A stretch of DNA of 64,000 nucleotides from Ctena decussata (GCA_963989385.1 OZ022500.1:19668460-19732459), one strand, 5' to 3'. Counted from the stretch's first letter, positions 41,401-42,847 are shown. The notes: generated from the sequence alone by a model not told the origin. Made by a program: numbers and translations.

Positions 41401-42847
41401 AGGCAGTTCTAATGATGGGCGACAACATATTTTCATTTAGAAATAAGAAAAATTACCTTAAAACCCCTCTTTATAGAGCTGTTGTACAGTTGTCTTACAT
41501 GGATCTGTGGTAAAGTTGTCCTTCTTGTAAGCTGCGTACTTTCCTGAAGTTCCATTAAAAGTATGGATTGGTATGCAATCAAAAGTATTGAGAGAATGCA
41601 ACTAGGATATTGACAATAATGCATCAGAATTCCCATTTTACCCTCTTCAGACATATTTTTTTTTATTCCCCAAAATTTGCAATGTACCCCTAAAAATGAA
41701 AAATTGTGTGTGTGAAGCTATACAAATATACATGTATAGGGATACAAAAAATAAGAAACTATAACAGCATACATATTGTTTGTGAAGTTTCCTTAATATT
41801 GTTTACACCAAGATGGTTTTATCAGTCCCAAAAATCTAGATCCATCTTGTAAGATAGATCTAGATGTTTAGCTGTGTTTTTCATAGACTGTGAAACTTGA
41901 TTCAAGCTTCAGGGACTGTGAAACTTGATTCAAGCTTCAGAGACTGTGAAACTTGATTCAAGCTTCAGAGACTGTGAAACTTGATTCAAGCTTCAGAGAC
42001 TGTGAAACCTGATACAAGCTTACATCATAAGGTTGCTTCAGCAACACTAGCACTGCTAGACAAATAGAGAAGTACCCTGCAAAAATGTACATTCTCAAGG
42101 TAGCTTTGCACAGAGTTTGTTCTTTTTTCTGTATAAAGCATACCTTGTTGCATGGTAAGGGTTGCATTTTGCTTCTCGTTGGGCCAGTTGAAATGACAGA
42201 CATGGAAAAATCTTTCCATTGCTGTTTATTCTGCATGCTCAGGTTGATCTGAGTCCTTCCAGTTCGCACATGTCTTAAGATATTGTTTTATGCACACTAC
42301 TCTAATGTGCTTAAGTATTGGGACACCTGAAACCATTAATTTTTCATTTGGAATGGAAAATTAATGGTTTCAGGTGTCCCAATATTGGAAAATTAATGGT
42401 TTCAGGTGTCCCAATATTGGAAAATTAATGGTTTCAGGTGTCCCAATACTTAAGCACAAATGGAAAATTAGTGGTACATTATTTGGAACAAATGGAAAAT
42501 TAATGGTTTCAGGTGTCCCAATACTGGAAAATTAATGGTTTCAGGTGTCCCAATACTGGAAAATTAATGGTTTCAGGTGTCCCAATACTTAAGCACAAAT
42601 GGAAAATTAATGGTACATTATTTGGAAGAAATGGAAAATTAATGGTTTCAGGTGTCCCAATATTTAAGCACATTAGGGTAATAATCTCTCTTTTATATAT
42701 TTTCAGTTAACCATTGTGCGCCAGCGTGACAAGTTAGAACCATGGTTCCATCATTTCTTAGTGGAAGATAAAGGACTCAATGGAAGTGCGTCTTATGTAG
42801 ACTTTTTATGCCACATACATAAAGAAATACGAAACTTGTTAAGCTAG
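2270..42847 (+). CDS. SEC24C: SEC24C/D-like COPII coat subunit, whole gene (22 coding exons)
   Basis: SEC24 pairs with SEC23 in the inner COPII coat on ER exit sites and binds export signals of cargo. I joined 22 exons by GT/AG sites and phase: 2270-2426, 3636-3741, 4939-5074, 6064-6138, 6537-7221, 8835-9064, 9920-10028, 10853-10980, 11534-11672, 12576-12691, 13351-13478, 14089-14280, 28611-28821, 31898-32068, 34871-34967, 35595-35879, 36468-36662, 38031-38134, 38814-38901, 40372-40475, 41174-41263, 42707-42847. All phases close, giving 1,228 aa against about 1,090 for human SEC24C. Order: Pro/Gly/Gln-rich N-terminus (1-460), Cys4 zinc finger (about 558-583), trunk, beta-sandwich, helical and gelsolin-like parts. 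An in-frame TGA at 2261 supports ATG 2270. The recalled human SEC24C sequence matches from LQVIEDD to the C-terminus. C versus D is not separable here; one ancestral SEC24C/D gene is likely. Intron 12 carries a 13.66-kb retrotransposon in antisense. Confidence 0.95.
2489..2694. mobile_element. Hairpin MITE, family M1 copy 1
   Basis: Near-perfect palindrome of about 200 bp. Ends resemble CTCCAGATAAGAAGGGG and its complement; the centre holds the paired GACCCCTCATTAGAAC/GTTCTAATGAGGGGTC-like arms. The same element recurs at least ten times in this window. Confidence 0.8.
3042..3125. repeat. Fold-back repeat in SEC24 intron 1
   Basis: Arms starting GAAATAATTTTTCCTTACCC pair with the complementary end at 3125, with few mismatches and a short loop. 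The same starting word occurs at about 10300, so this is a small family. Confidence 0.75.
3636..3741 (+). CDS. SEC24C: SEC24 exon 2
   Basis: Acceptor TCTTTTTCAG, donor GTAATA. Phases 1 in, 2 out, 106 nt. Encodes Gly/Pro-rich sequence including [19 protein letters not shown]. Part of the disordered N-terminal arm. Confidence 0.8.
3825..4016. mobile_element. Hairpin MITE, family M1 copy 2
   Basis: Same palindromic element as at 2489-2694, with the central GACGGTTCTAATGAGGGGTC-like arms partly decayed. Confidence 0.7.
4310..4520. mobile_element. Hairpin MITE, family M1 copy 3 with flanking half copies
   Basis: Complete palindrome with ends TCAGAGTTTTAGATAAGAGG and the complementary TCTAGAGCTCTGA. 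Half copies abut it at about 4245-4309 and 4521-4625, suggesting repeated insertion into or next to the same element. Confidence 0.75.
4939..5074 (+). CDS. SEC24C: SEC24 exon 3
   Basis: Acceptor TCTCTTGTTGGCAG, donor GTAAGC. Phases 2 in, 0 out, 136 nt. Encodes Pro/Gly/Met-rich sequence ([18 protein letters not shown]). N-terminal arm. Confidence 0.85.
5075..6063. other. SEC24 intron 3
   Basis: Contains a copy of the acceptor-associated repeat with its AATTCTTTCCTTT core at about 5480-5712. From 5735 to 6023 there is a repeat whose other copy lies inverted at 58985-59245. A fold-back at 5933-6023 forms its end. No coding sequence beyond shadows. Confidence 0.5.
5933..6023. repeat. Fold-back end of a repeat shared with 58985-59245
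   Basis: Arms TCTTACACTCATGGTCATTT and the complement near GAAATGACCACGAGTGTAAG flank a short loop. The region 5735-6023 resembles 58985-59245 in reverse orientation. Confidence 0.65.
6064..6138 (+). CDS. SEC24C: SEC24 exon 4
   Basis: Acceptor TTTATCTTTACAG, donor GTTAGT (weaker but usable). Phase 0 on both sides, 75 nt, so it could be skipped without breaking the frame. Encodes [20 protein letters not shown] and a few more residues. Confidence 0.75.
6537..7221 (+). CDS. SEC24C: SEC24 exon 5, Pro-Thr-Ser-Met-Gly repeat exon
   Basis: Acceptor TTCTTCTTTGCAG, donor CCAG|GTAATA. Phases 0 in, 1 out, 685 nt (residues 159-386). It encodes more than a dozen degenerate copies of PPTSMGM(G), then a Gly/Pro/Ser-rich stretch. 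It largely explains why this protein is longer than human SEC24C. The frame runs on to a stop at 7260-7262 if the intron is retained. The degenerate 21-24-bp DNA repeat suggests length variation between alleles. Confidence 0.9.
7422..7663. mobile_element. Long inverted-repeat MITE, family M2 copy 1
   Basis: About 240 bp with matching ends TATATGAGCCGCGACACGAC and its complement, and internal paired blocks around CTGATCAGAGTCTTCGC. TA-rich flanks fit a TA-target DNA transposon. Further copies are at 38911-39150, 42921-43126 and 47799-48267. Confidence 0.8.
7741..8014 (+). mobile_element. tRNA-derived SINE, family S1 copy 1, with 13-bp TSD
   Basis: Head has a tRNA A-box-like TAGCGCAGTTGG. The body contains GTCAGTTACTGGCAAAAGTA and GGAGGTCTAAGCCTGCCCAG blocks; the tail is (CAA)n. 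It is flanked by AAATTGCAAATGT at 7728-7740 and 8015-8027, a 13-bp target duplication typical of LINE-driven insertion. Confidence 0.85.
8411..8640. mobile_element. TTAA-flanked MITE (piggyBac-like), copy 1
   Basis: Begins TTAACCCATTTTTGACCA and ends TGGTCAAAAAAGGGTTAA, so CCC...GGG termini sit inside TTAA. The centre carries the short palindrome GCAAACAGTG...CACTGTTTGC. The TTAA/CCC pattern is typical of piggyBac derivatives; class assignment is inference. Confidence 0.65.
8835..9064 (+). CDS. SEC24C: SEC24 exon 6, with tandem NAGNAG acceptor
   Basis: The polypyrimidine tract ends TTTTTTTGCAGCAG, giving two acceptors 3 nt apart (exon start 8832 or 8835). Both keep frame and differ by one codon. 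Donor CCT|GTAAGT. Encodes Gly/Gln/Pro-rich sequence ending [11 protein letters not shown], which matches the KRLDPDAIPSP junction of human SEC24C. End of the disordered arm. Confidence 0.9.
9480..9800 (+). repeat. Diverged tandem duplication of about 180 bp
   Basis: Two copies of a segment containing AGCAGTTGTAAATATTACC and a TTTTCTTTA...GAAGATC block (about 9535-9615 and 9700-9775) within SEC24 intron 6. No function seen. Confidence 0.55.
9920..10028 (+). CDS. SEC24C: SEC24 exon 7
   Basis: Acceptor TTTGTGTTTCAG, donor GTAGGT. Phases 0 in, 1 out, 109 nt. Encodes [13 protein letters not shown] then a GAVPPLVTT segment, highly conserved in SEC24C/D and the start of the folded core. Confidence 0.95.
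10095..10440. repeat. Composite of palindromic repeats in SEC24 intron 7
   Basis: At 10121-10265 is a copy of the family with central paired CTAGATC arms and TTGGAGGGG ends. From about 10300 is a copy of the AATAATTTTTCCTTGCCCATG family. It ends in a short fold-back, AATATTAATTCATG and its complement, at 10390-10430. Confidence 0.55.
10441..10852. other. SEC24 intron 7, unremarkable part
   Basis: AT-rich intron with no repeat or ORF that I can recognise, ending in the acceptor tract TGTCTTTTTTAG. Confidence 0.4.
10853..10980 (+). CDS. SEC24C: SEC24 exon 8
   Basis: Acceptor CTTTTTTAG, donor GTGAGT. Phases 1 in, 0 out, 128 nt. Encodes the [19 protein letters not shown] block of the SEC24 N-terminal core (human: [19 protein letters not shown]). 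Confidence 0.95.
11534..11672 (+). CDS. SEC24C: SEC24 exon 9, zinc finger
   Basis: Acceptor TATTTTGCAG, donor GTAGGT. Phases 0 in, 1 out, 139 nt. Encodes the Cys4 zinc finger: C558-x2-C561 ... C580-x2-C583, in the context [12 protein letters not shown]...RRFQCVFC. In SEC23/SEC24 this finger lies at the heterodimer interface. Confidence 0.97.
11697..11901. mobile_element. TTAA-flanked MITE (piggyBac-like), copy 2
   Basis: Ends TTAACCCATTGCATTC and GAATGGAATGGGTTAA with a central CAAACAGTTTGGATC palindrome. Lies in SEC24 intron 9, 24 nt after the donor. Confidence 0.65.
11902..12575. other. SEC24 intron 9, remainder
   Basis: AT-rich. A locally repeated ACATAAAAATGGTTTGACTTCTG-like pair (about 12410-12470) is the only structure seen. 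Confidence 0.35.
12576..12691 (+). CDS. SEC24C: SEC24 exon 10
   Basis: Acceptor TTTTATTTTCAG, donor GTAAGG. Phases 1 in, 0 out, 116 nt. Encodes [20 protein letters not shown] then ELCLGSYE, linking zinc finger and trunk domain. Confidence 0.95.
12692..13350. other. SEC24 intron 10
   Basis: AT-rich, no gene. A near-duplicate GTATGCAACT(G/A)TGTATGT pair with ATACATAA occurs at 13258-13312. Otherwise nothing is recognised. Confidence 0.35.
13351..13478 (+). CDS. SEC24C: SEC24 exon 11
   Basis: Acceptor TCTCTTTACAG, donor GTAAGT. Phases 0 in, 2 out, 128 nt. Encodes [20 protein letters not shown], the start of the von Willebrand-like trunk domain. Confidence 0.97.
14089..14280 (+). CDS. SEC24C: SEC24 exon 12, last exon before the retrotransposon
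   Basis: Acceptor TTTGTAATAG, donor GTAAAA. Phase 2 on both sides, 192 nt. Encodes [19 protein letters not shown] and VPLLDGFLV, conserved trunk-domain blocks. The downstream intron grew to 14.3 kb through the LTR element inserted 517 bp after this exon. Confidence 0.97.
14288..14395. mobile_element. Hairpin MITE, family M1, truncated
   Basis: Starts AAGCTCTAGATAAAGGG and reaches the central TTATTAGAAC block, then stops. One arm only. Confidence 0.55.
14794..14797. repeat. Target-site duplication ATAT (left)
   Basis: The four bases before the left LTR match the four after the right LTR (28455-28458), the 4-bp duplication expected from a Ty3/gypsy integrase. Confidence 0.75.
14798..16535 (-). 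repeat. 3' LTR (left in window)
   Basis: 1,738 bp, nearly identical to 26718-28454. Ends TGTTACACGC and CATTACA in plus orientation. Contains an internal array of about 50-bp units with repeated TTCTGTTCTATTCTGTA and TTCAGATGAACTGAATGG words (about 14961-15215). Confidence 0.97.
14961..15215. repeat. Minisatellite inside the LTR
   Basis: Four to five degenerate units of about 50 bp, each with TTCTGTTC(TATTC), TTCAGATGAA(C/T)TGAATGG and TGTAAA. Also present in the other LTR (about 26881-27135). Confidence 0.8.
16536..16552 (-). other. Polypurine tract
   Basis: In element orientation the bases before the 3' LTR read CTGAAGGGGGGTAA, a purine run suited to prime plus-strand DNA synthesis. Confidence 0.7.
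16553..17776 (-). other. Retrotransposon non-coding region after ORF3
   Basis: About 1.2 kb between the ORF3 stop and the polypurine tract. No ORF is supported. It includes CACACTCACACTCACAC-type simple sequence (about 17390-17420) and repeated ACAGTCCATAATTCACTTA-like words at 17670-17780. Confidence 0.5.
17777..19909 (-). CDS. Retrotransposon ORF3: zinc-finger/coiled-coil protein in env position
   Basis: 710 aa, ATG at 19909. Two Cys/His fingers near the N-terminus: C27-x2-C30-x17-H48-x4-H53, and C63-x2-C66 followed by H78/H79, H82 and H86. The middle (about 110-500) is Pro/Gln/Ser/Met-rich and probably disordered. A basic NPKRQR near residue 540 could be a nuclear signal. Residues about 555-690 are highly charged heptad-like sequence ([26 protein letters not shown]), a predicted long coiled coil. 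No signal peptide or membrane segment is visible, so it does not look like an envelope protein. The acceptor TTTTTCAG|AGA ends 3 nt before the ATG, suggesting a spliced subgenomic mRNA. Function unknown; nucleic-acid binding is inference from the fingers. Confidence 0.85.
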   Translation of the reverse strand: MESSMMELLFGKEALERAKKRGRAYMCVACHNLTGERRTGELGPMQDHVLKTHVSRDRVPFYCRLCTFKCQTKSQMDHHTRHYSRHVTMAKFRGITNHEEWQIQSPAPYQIGEKDLLKFSQEESIVFFLGKQSPGAVPSQKAFGQMDLGVPSNPEEELSSETLQQGYISIPEDPIAITSGLQPMPGQGTSVGQWIGQQSLVASRFSPARQEIRGLTQQATTTPRLPVPLQINPSTNHGPQRNFSSMAQNGMMQGTVMAITPPGSFHPSPMSSPGFLTPEPCMDQLGINKAAVTGQNFQAMSQPQVSLTAPFAKRVGTSFTMAAHPMNPPTQLVMAGARQSGAAVSVPPLPAVRLASDSEMSLRAQEVDETVAAQCRQLPSQQQVALTPQTTHHVNTSNTVTSYPMITQPATTGAMQPTTVASVFPSPRLAGGDDTGRGTEMVQAAEMPEAISSTMETGGDVQFQPEAPTAKETAAEEVENLWPQLMPQEDSDHLSDVDSQSGAEGLKRKTAEREGDKTDMDQAKDKSSANDGQADLESNPKRQRTDREEPVFEVSMVALNGLTTAIQRLSGEVTRTRENHEKTERVLVDVTCALSKCTDAINRFKNILEENAKEERRREERWIEMDRAREEERRKDREAEQRREMRRREAERKDREELRKLLTEMKEETKSRQKGEKAKDGEEKENSKSLKSVLGKSYTENSIKDLSKRK
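19912..19926 (-). promoter_or_regulatory. Candidate 3' splice site for ORF3 mRNA
   Basis: In element orientation the sequence reads TTTGCTATTTTTCAG|AGAATG: a pyrimidine tract, CAG, and the ORF3 ATG 3 nt into the exon. It parallels the spliced env mRNA of retroviruses. The donor was not identified. Confidence 0.6.
19927..20611 (-). other. Retrotransposon spacer between pol and ORF3
   Basis: About 690 bp without a supported ORF. Contains a TTATTTATTAATTTATT run at about 20512-20540. Presumably intron or leader of the ORF3 transcript. Confidence 0.5.
20612..24583 (-). CDS. pol: Retrotransposon Pol (protease-RT-RNase H-integrase)
   Basis: 1,323 codons shown from a TTG at 24583, which is not the real start. 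The frame is open back to 24634 and overlaps the gag end, so Pol is made by -1 frameshift. Domains: aspartic protease with D45-T-G-A; RT at about 360-540 with [23 protein letters not shown] and catalytic Y508-I-D-D; RNase H with LDVDASD, EKELLA and SDHQAL; integrase HHCC finger ([10 protein letters not shown]...CDICAADK); catalytic D1025, D1085, E1121 (DD35E); GPF-type module near 1270. No stops or missing catalytic residues are seen. Confidence 0.97.
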   Translation of the reverse strand: MTNSGQTKSEESDHIIKSIKVARKLPDGVYIRGAVQGYPLLFTTDTGASKTIISNRVFESLKPENRPELVKTSKLVGASGASIKERGKGTFALTLGPVELEIEAIVAKIDDDGLLGVDILQNGKNGPSDLLMSKGVLLINKKEVPIIQVGVTNRVRKVTAADHFIIPAQSECIIDVYLERQEYDDISCETDYIVEPTEHFQAEYPLQMASTLVDINQSCTGKVRVLNPFPTAVSIKQDAVIGRAEPIEGKPLTVAIEEDASEVANNATVRRIKLSTEEITPSASDDTARKADAMHTEIPSHLAELHKKTIQGLTSEQEQKVTQLLNRFQDSFSRDEWDLGLTHLTSHAIKTEGAMPVKQPPRRVPMAYAEAEKRAIEDLKAKGVIRESTSPWASPIVLVKKKDGGVRPCVEYRRVNELVKPDGFPLPRIQDCLDAVAGSKLFSTFDLTSGYFQIPLEKEDIPKSAFVCKYGHFEMTRMPFGLNNAASTFQRTMEMALQGLQWITCLIYIDDIIVFGKNFEEHICRVEEVLERIKTAGLKLKPEKCLMLQKEVVFLGHVVSDEGMKPSPTNISKIMSWPKPKTAKQVKQLVAMGSYYRRYVKNFASIVRPMIELTKKGRKFLWSEACDRAFEQMKKALVSADVMGYPLNDGGEFILDVDASDVGIGGILHQCQGDRERVIAYASRSMNKAERNYCITEKELLAVRYFIEYFRQYLLCRRFKVRSDHQALVWLFRLKEPSGKIARWLEILSQYDFAIEYRPGKKQGHCDALSRCENPKDCECPEQDTSEPLKCGPCKKCIKRAQDMMHSTLYKEIMAAQNEQVAETATKDSEVVDVKCMKEVPEPGPSSKKDSTPEVKQSVISAFWASTRSIEELRELQREDPDIGPIVKAKSEGKKPSSQDMVTCSPATRHYWILWDSLRLQDGILMKKFMKQDGSGEYLQFLVPKSMRCEILYQMHDSLVSGHLGCKKTKEKILQRFYWYSMKDDVALYIQRCDICAADKKPVKTPRAPMGSLRVGAPGDCIATDYLGPFPVTERGHRYILLFTDHFTKNVEIVPLRDMTAEVCATKLLNEVISRWGCPLAIHSDQGRTFESKIFRVLCRMLEVQKTRTSVRNPRGNGQVERFNRTLLRMIKAYLRGEQKDWDLHLGCLAGAYRATPNESTRMTPHLLTMGREVRLPAELVFGSANTFDGEEITSYGDYVDTLRSRIQHAHEIARKHMSAAAKRSKDLYDSKIAFHRYNPGDVVWCLMEVRKVGVSPKLECVFEGPFLVRRKLSEIDFVLQLDKAGTERPVHHNKLKPYEGVHTPRWIVRAKKRIEKHKKSQQ
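24583..24628 (-). promoter_or_regulatory. -1 ribosomal frameshift cassette (slippery site plus stem)
   Basis: In element orientation the gag frame ends CCT TTA AAC TAG, so the heptamer T TTA AAC (24622-24628) abuts the stop (24619-24621). Slipping -1 reads TTT AAA CTA GAG and enters the open pol frame. Three nucleotides downstream, AGCAGGCT (24611-24618) can pair with AGCCTGTT (24583-24590), 8 bp with one G-U, around a loop containing GTGGCCAC. U-UUA-AAC is a canonical slippery heptamer. The exact pairing, including any pseudoknot, is inference. Confidence 0.85.
24619..26655 (-). CDS. gag: Retrotransposon Gag
   Basis: 678 aa from ATG 26655. An upstream GTG at 26700 opens the frame but overlaps the primer site, so I prefer the ATG ([10 protein letters not shown]). 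The N-terminal half is Ser/Asn/Thr-rich. A retrotransposon-type capsid region lies at about 340-480 ([20 protein letters not shown] ... [15 protein letters not shown]). A nucleocapsid knuckle C631-x2-C634-x4-H639-x4-C644 sits near the C-terminus ([14 protein letters not shown]). It ends at the frameshift site. Confidence 0.95.
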   Translation of the reverse strand: MSSEDSHREATVMDNQGSGDQTDILSPADQRQTDVSTMGGASETQSYPQSVAATTLLQLRNGTFCDNAFDNSHSVDNPLTGNRTRSDPSMLYGTGDDRPSYSRSWENSSYANRNTASFPDGRNMTQNAFMYSQVNMQNTLAGLTNAIGNLQQEHLNMHTRQENITGTLEQVLSKLQGLKDGNHPSASNQNSVQNAISAPSSVISSANINSGSMGDSSLTNQDSCPLAETQTGTPHNTSNMSRHSGNTSSMGRHSGPNHWAEAPFNNQSGQFSTYNEVYSAQTEEENTETRYGSVSESTTGYSYDPTNRSQRYVRQSSEEGRPRVTFSETNRYDRRRQSSPEYYGMKIPPFNGKEDWKVWINRFEAIADRRKWSEEVKLDNLLPKLQGKAGDFVFTQLSKDTLSSYKDLIKELNSRFRVVETEKTFASKFSQRVQKEGETAEEYAADLKRLYAKAYKNRDNRTKREDLVRRFLDGMRDHEARFEIEFHKEPDDIDEAVYHAVNFIQTRRRSSAETHGEKRFKRYARRTSLELDSPSEGETAYETDEEDNRALRIPAKTDIPPSRKMTKTGQQKEQANTAATEQNDSLKVLTETRDLMQTLVSQLKNQVSTTEGKKNQQQGNTGFSGRRKIQCYGCQEFGHIVRDCPDRSGRPGNNAAKERGNAASQQQAQQPQGKNPLN
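26698..26713 (-). other. Primer-binding site
   Basis: Four nucleotides after the 5' LTR the element reads TGGTGGCAGGGCGGTG. TGG pairs with a tRNA CCA end. I could not assign the tRNA species from memory. Confidence 0.6.
26718..28454 (-). repeat. 5' LTR (right in window)
   Basis: 1,737 bp, nearly identical to 14798-16535. In element orientation it begins TGTAATGACC and ends GTGTAACA. It should hold promoter and polyadenylation signals. An AATAAA in sense orientation is at 27360-27365, but its use is unproven. Confidence 0.97.
28455..28458. repeat. Target-site duplication ATAT (right)
   Basis: Matches 14794-14797. Confidence 0.75.
28611..28821 (+). CDS. SEC24C: SEC24 exon 13, first exon after the retrotransposon
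   Basis: Acceptor TCTTTTTCTAG, donor GTAAAT. Phases 2 in, 0 out, 211 nt. Encodes [36 protein letters not shown] and DKEK, all strongly conserved in SEC24C. It joins exon 12 in frame across the inserted element. Confidence 0.97.
28822..29200. other. SEC24 intron 13, first part
   Basis: AT-rich; no gene or recognisable repeat. An AATTGAAGGATATTAAAATT-like stretch near 29010 recurs inverted near 31450-31490, on either side of the tandem-core element. Confidence 0.4.
29201..31045 (-). mobile_element. Tandem-core element A (pearl/HINE-like)
   Basis: Read on the minus strand: starts ACAAGAGACCC..., then GCTCACC, then a core of at least three units of about 320 bp (GTTGCTATGGCAACTTAGAG at about 29411, 29728, 30051), then a GACGACGGAC-like stretch (29245-29290), a short hairpin AGCCTTCGGCT, then TTGGTGAGCTAA. 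The terminal CTAA and sub-terminal inverted repeats resemble Helentron-derived HINEs and bivalve pearl elements. A SINE is nested at 30284-30552. Confidence 0.65.
30284..30552 (+). mobile_element. tRNA-derived SINE, family S1 copy 2, nested, 13-bp TSD
   Basis: Inserted in element A and flanked by AACCCATATGCTC at 30271-30283 and 30553-30565. The tRNA-like head 30288-30360 has a 7-bp acceptor stem (GGCCGGG/TCTGGCC, with G-U pairs), A box TAGCGCAATCGG and a perfect B box GGTTCGAATCC at 30339-30349. The anticodon arm CTGA...TCAG has an oversized loop, so it is not a working tRNA. The body matches copies at 7741 and 47817. Confidence 0.9.
31735..31880. repeat. Acceptor-associated repeat (family R1) before exon 14
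   Basis: Partial copy with the AAGAGTTTGCTCC and AATTTATCCATTCATCTTA words, ending less than 20 nt before the acceptor at 31897. Confidence 0.45.
31898..32068 (+). CDS. SEC24C: SEC24 exon 14
   Basis: Acceptor CCTCCATTTCAG, donor GTAAGT. Phase 0 on both sides, 171 nt. Encodes [20 protein letters not shown] and [10 protein letters not shown], matching the trunk to beta-sandwich segment of SEC24C. Confidence 0.97.
32278..33186. mobile_element. TA-flanked DNA transposon, mariner-like, non-autonomous
   Basis: 909 bp with perfect 23-bp terminal inverted repeats beginning CGAGGGTTGTTCAGAAAGTT, flanked by TA at 32276-32277 and 33187-33188. The interior has no transposase ORF; the largest frame (32417-32737, minus) shows no DD(D/E) motif. 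The end sequence and TA target fit the Tc1/mariner superfamily. Confidence 0.85.
33298..34354 (-). mobile_element. Tandem-core element B (pearl/HINE-like)
   Basis: On the minus strand: TACTAGAGCAAGTGAGC...GCTCAC hairpin, TATACCCC, then a core of six or so units of about 140-180 bp (AAGGTCAAGGTCACAGACTT blocks). Next comes a CGGACGGACGAACAGACG-like stretch (33345-33395), the hairpin ACCCCTCGACATACGTCAGG..., and a CTAA end at 33298-33301. Same plan as element A with unrelated sequence. Confidence 0.65.
34355..34870. other. SEC24 intron 14, remainder
   Basis: AT-rich DNA before exon 15; no structure recognised. Confidence 0.4.
34871..34967 (+). CDS. SEC24C: SEC24 exon 15
   Basis: Acceptor TTACATTTCAG, donor GTATGT. 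Phases 0 in, 1 out, 97 nt. Encodes [16 protein letters not shown] and [12 protein letters not shown]. Confidence 0.95.
35010..35105. repeat. Short palindromic repeat, family M3
   Basis: GGGACAGATAG..., then CAGATCAGACTGCTCC paired with the GCAGACTGATCAGGGTC side. One of about a dozen copies in the window (for example 3346-3434, 13529-13605, 36014-36148, 40240-40330, 58320-58402, 59655-59716). Confidence 0.65.
35325..35578. repeat. Repeat family R1 before exon 16
   Basis: One of the better copies: GCACACCTCC, GACTTCCTGTTTGCTGC, a central palindrome AAAGAATTTG...CAAATTCTTTCCTTT, GGCAGAGTTGC and CCCTGAAAGTATAC. It ends about 16 nt before the splice acceptor at 35594. Confidence 0.65.
35595..35879 (+). 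CDS. SEC24C: SEC24 exon 16
   Basis: Acceptor TTTTCCTTTTCCAG, donor GTAGGT. Phase 1 on both sides, 285 nt. Encodes [46 protein letters not shown] and NYMAKF, among the most conserved parts of SEC24C/D. Confidence 0.97.
36014..36148. repeat. Compound M3 palindrome
   Basis: Two overlapping copies: GGCAAACATTGTAGACCCTG, its complement, then a repeated GAGCAGTTTGATCTGGGTCTA block. Confidence 0.65.
36468..36662 (+). CDS. SEC24C: SEC24 exon 17
   Basis: Acceptor TTTTCATCTTTCAG, donor GTAAGG. Phase 1 on both sides, 195 nt. Encodes [20 protein letters not shown] and [15 protein letters not shown], near-identical to the human helical domain. Confidence 0.97.
36832..37035. mobile_element. Palindromic element with GATATCTC ends (pogo/Tigger-like)
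   Basis: Ends CAACTCCTGATATCTTGAAC and GAGATATCGAGAGTTG, with internal paired CTACTGATATCTC. A partial copy is at about 47070-47165. The class is inferred from end sequence only. Confidence 0.5.
37206..37411. mobile_element. Hairpin MITE, family M1 copy 4
   Basis: Ends GCAGAGCTGTAGATAATGGG and CCCTCTTATCTAGAGCTCTG; the central arms are partly decayed. Confidence 0.75.
37835..38012. repeat. Repeat family R1 before exon 18
   Basis: Contains AAAGAATTTGCTCC, CTTCCATTTAAG, GAAAGTCATGAAAGTTGT and TCTATTCACCTTA. It ends about 18 nt before the acceptor at 38030. Confidence 0.55.
38031..38134 (+). CDS. SEC24C: SEC24 exon 18
   Basis: Acceptor TTCTTTATTGCAG, donor GTATGT. Phases 1 in, 0 out, 104 nt. 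Encodes [17 protein letters not shown] and [10 protein letters not shown]. Confidence 0.95.
38600..38795. repeat. Repeat family R1 before exon 19
   Basis: Decayed copy: AGGTGTATGGGTACACCTC, GAGCTAATTCTTT, AATTGTGTCCCTTTGTACAA and CCAAACACCTGAAGG. It ends about 18 nt before the acceptor at 38813. Confidence 0.5.
38814..38901 (+). CDS. SEC24C: SEC24 exon 19
   Basis: Acceptor TTTTTCATCACAG, donor GTAGGT. Phases 0 in, 1 out, 88 nt. Encodes the short linker into the gelsolin-like domain ([15 protein letters not shown]; human RASEERLSNGDIYLL). Confidence 0.95.
38911..39150. mobile_element. Long inverted-repeat MITE, family M2 copy 2
   Basis: Ends GAGCCGTTACATGACAAAAC and the diverged complement near 39150, with internal CTGATCAGAGCCTTCGCTG. 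Starts only 9 nt after the exon 19 donor. Confidence 0.75.
39157..39443. mobile_element. TTAA-flanked MITE, copy 3, with nested 61-bp TTAA element
   Basis: Starts TTAACCCATTTATGC; the right end GGCATAAATGGGTTTAA is imperfect. Inside, 39253-39313 is a tiny palindrome TTAACCCTATTGCACTC...GAGTGCAATAGTGTTAA. Its last about 50 bp are tandemly duplicated at 39427-39530. Confidence 0.55.
39531..40371. other. SEC24 intron 19, remainder
   Basis: AT-rich, with one M3 palindrome copy at about 40240-40330. Nothing else recognised. Confidence 0.4.
40372..40475 (+). CDS. SEC24C: SEC24 exon 20
   Basis: Acceptor TTTTTTTTATCCACAG, donor GTGAGT. Phases 1 in, 0 out, 104 nt. Encodes [20 protein letters not shown], a gelsolin-like domain. 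Confidence 0.95.
40670..40770 (+). mobile_element. LINE 3'-end fragment
   Basis: GGACTTCGCCAGCACAACTA and AGGGCAGCTGAAACAAGAC match the distal part of the LINE fragment at 535-1020 (about 890-1000). Confidence 0.5.
40875..41063 (-). mobile_element. tRNA-derived SINE, family S3 copy 1
   Basis: On the minus strand a tRNA-like head (GGCAAAGTGGTTATTGC ... AGGTTCTAGTCCTGC) is followed by a body ending near GTGACTGAAATACTGCTGAA. Similar copies are at about 48890-49065 and 52720-52920. Confidence 0.55.
41174..41263 (+). CDS. SEC24C: SEC24 exon 21
   Basis: Acceptor CATATATTTTCAG, donor GTGAGT. Phase 0 on both sides, 90 nt. Encodes [20 protein letters not shown] then SSRNRYMK. Confidence 0.95.
41299..41484. 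mobile_element. Hairpin MITE, family M1 copy 5
   Basis: Ends TCAGTGCTATAGATAAGTAG and CTCTTTATAGAGCTG, with central AAGTCTCAGCGAGGCAGTTC. Confidence 0.7.
41884..42022 (+). repeat. 28-bp tandem repeat, five copies
   Basis: Unit contains GACTGTGAAACTTGATTCAAG then CTTCAGA. Copies are nearly identical and the last is slightly diverged. In SEC24 intron 21. Confidence 0.85.
42309..42672. mobile_element. Inverted-repeat element with amplified terminal repeats
   Basis: Left end GTGCTTAAGTATTGGGACAC; right end is the complement with TATTTAAGCAC. Between them the right-end segment (TTAATGGTTTCAGGTGTCCC) recurs seven times in the same direction, some copies including TTAAGCACAAATGG. It stops 34 nt before the last SEC24 acceptor. 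Confidence 0.8.
42707..42847 (+). CDS. SEC24C: SEC24 exon 22 (last coding exon)
   Basis: Acceptor TTTATATATTTTCAG, phase 0, stop TAG at 42845. Encodes [29 protein letters not shown] and [11 protein letters not shown], matching the human C-terminus HMHKEIRQLLS. Confidence 0.97.
   Translation, partial: LTIVRQRDKLEPWFHHFLVEDKGLNGSASYVDFLCHIHKEIRNLLS

Noticed and set aside
42025..42269. Short minus-strand ORFs next to the 28-bp tandem repeat
   Set aside because: No conservation or splice context; AT-rich intron.
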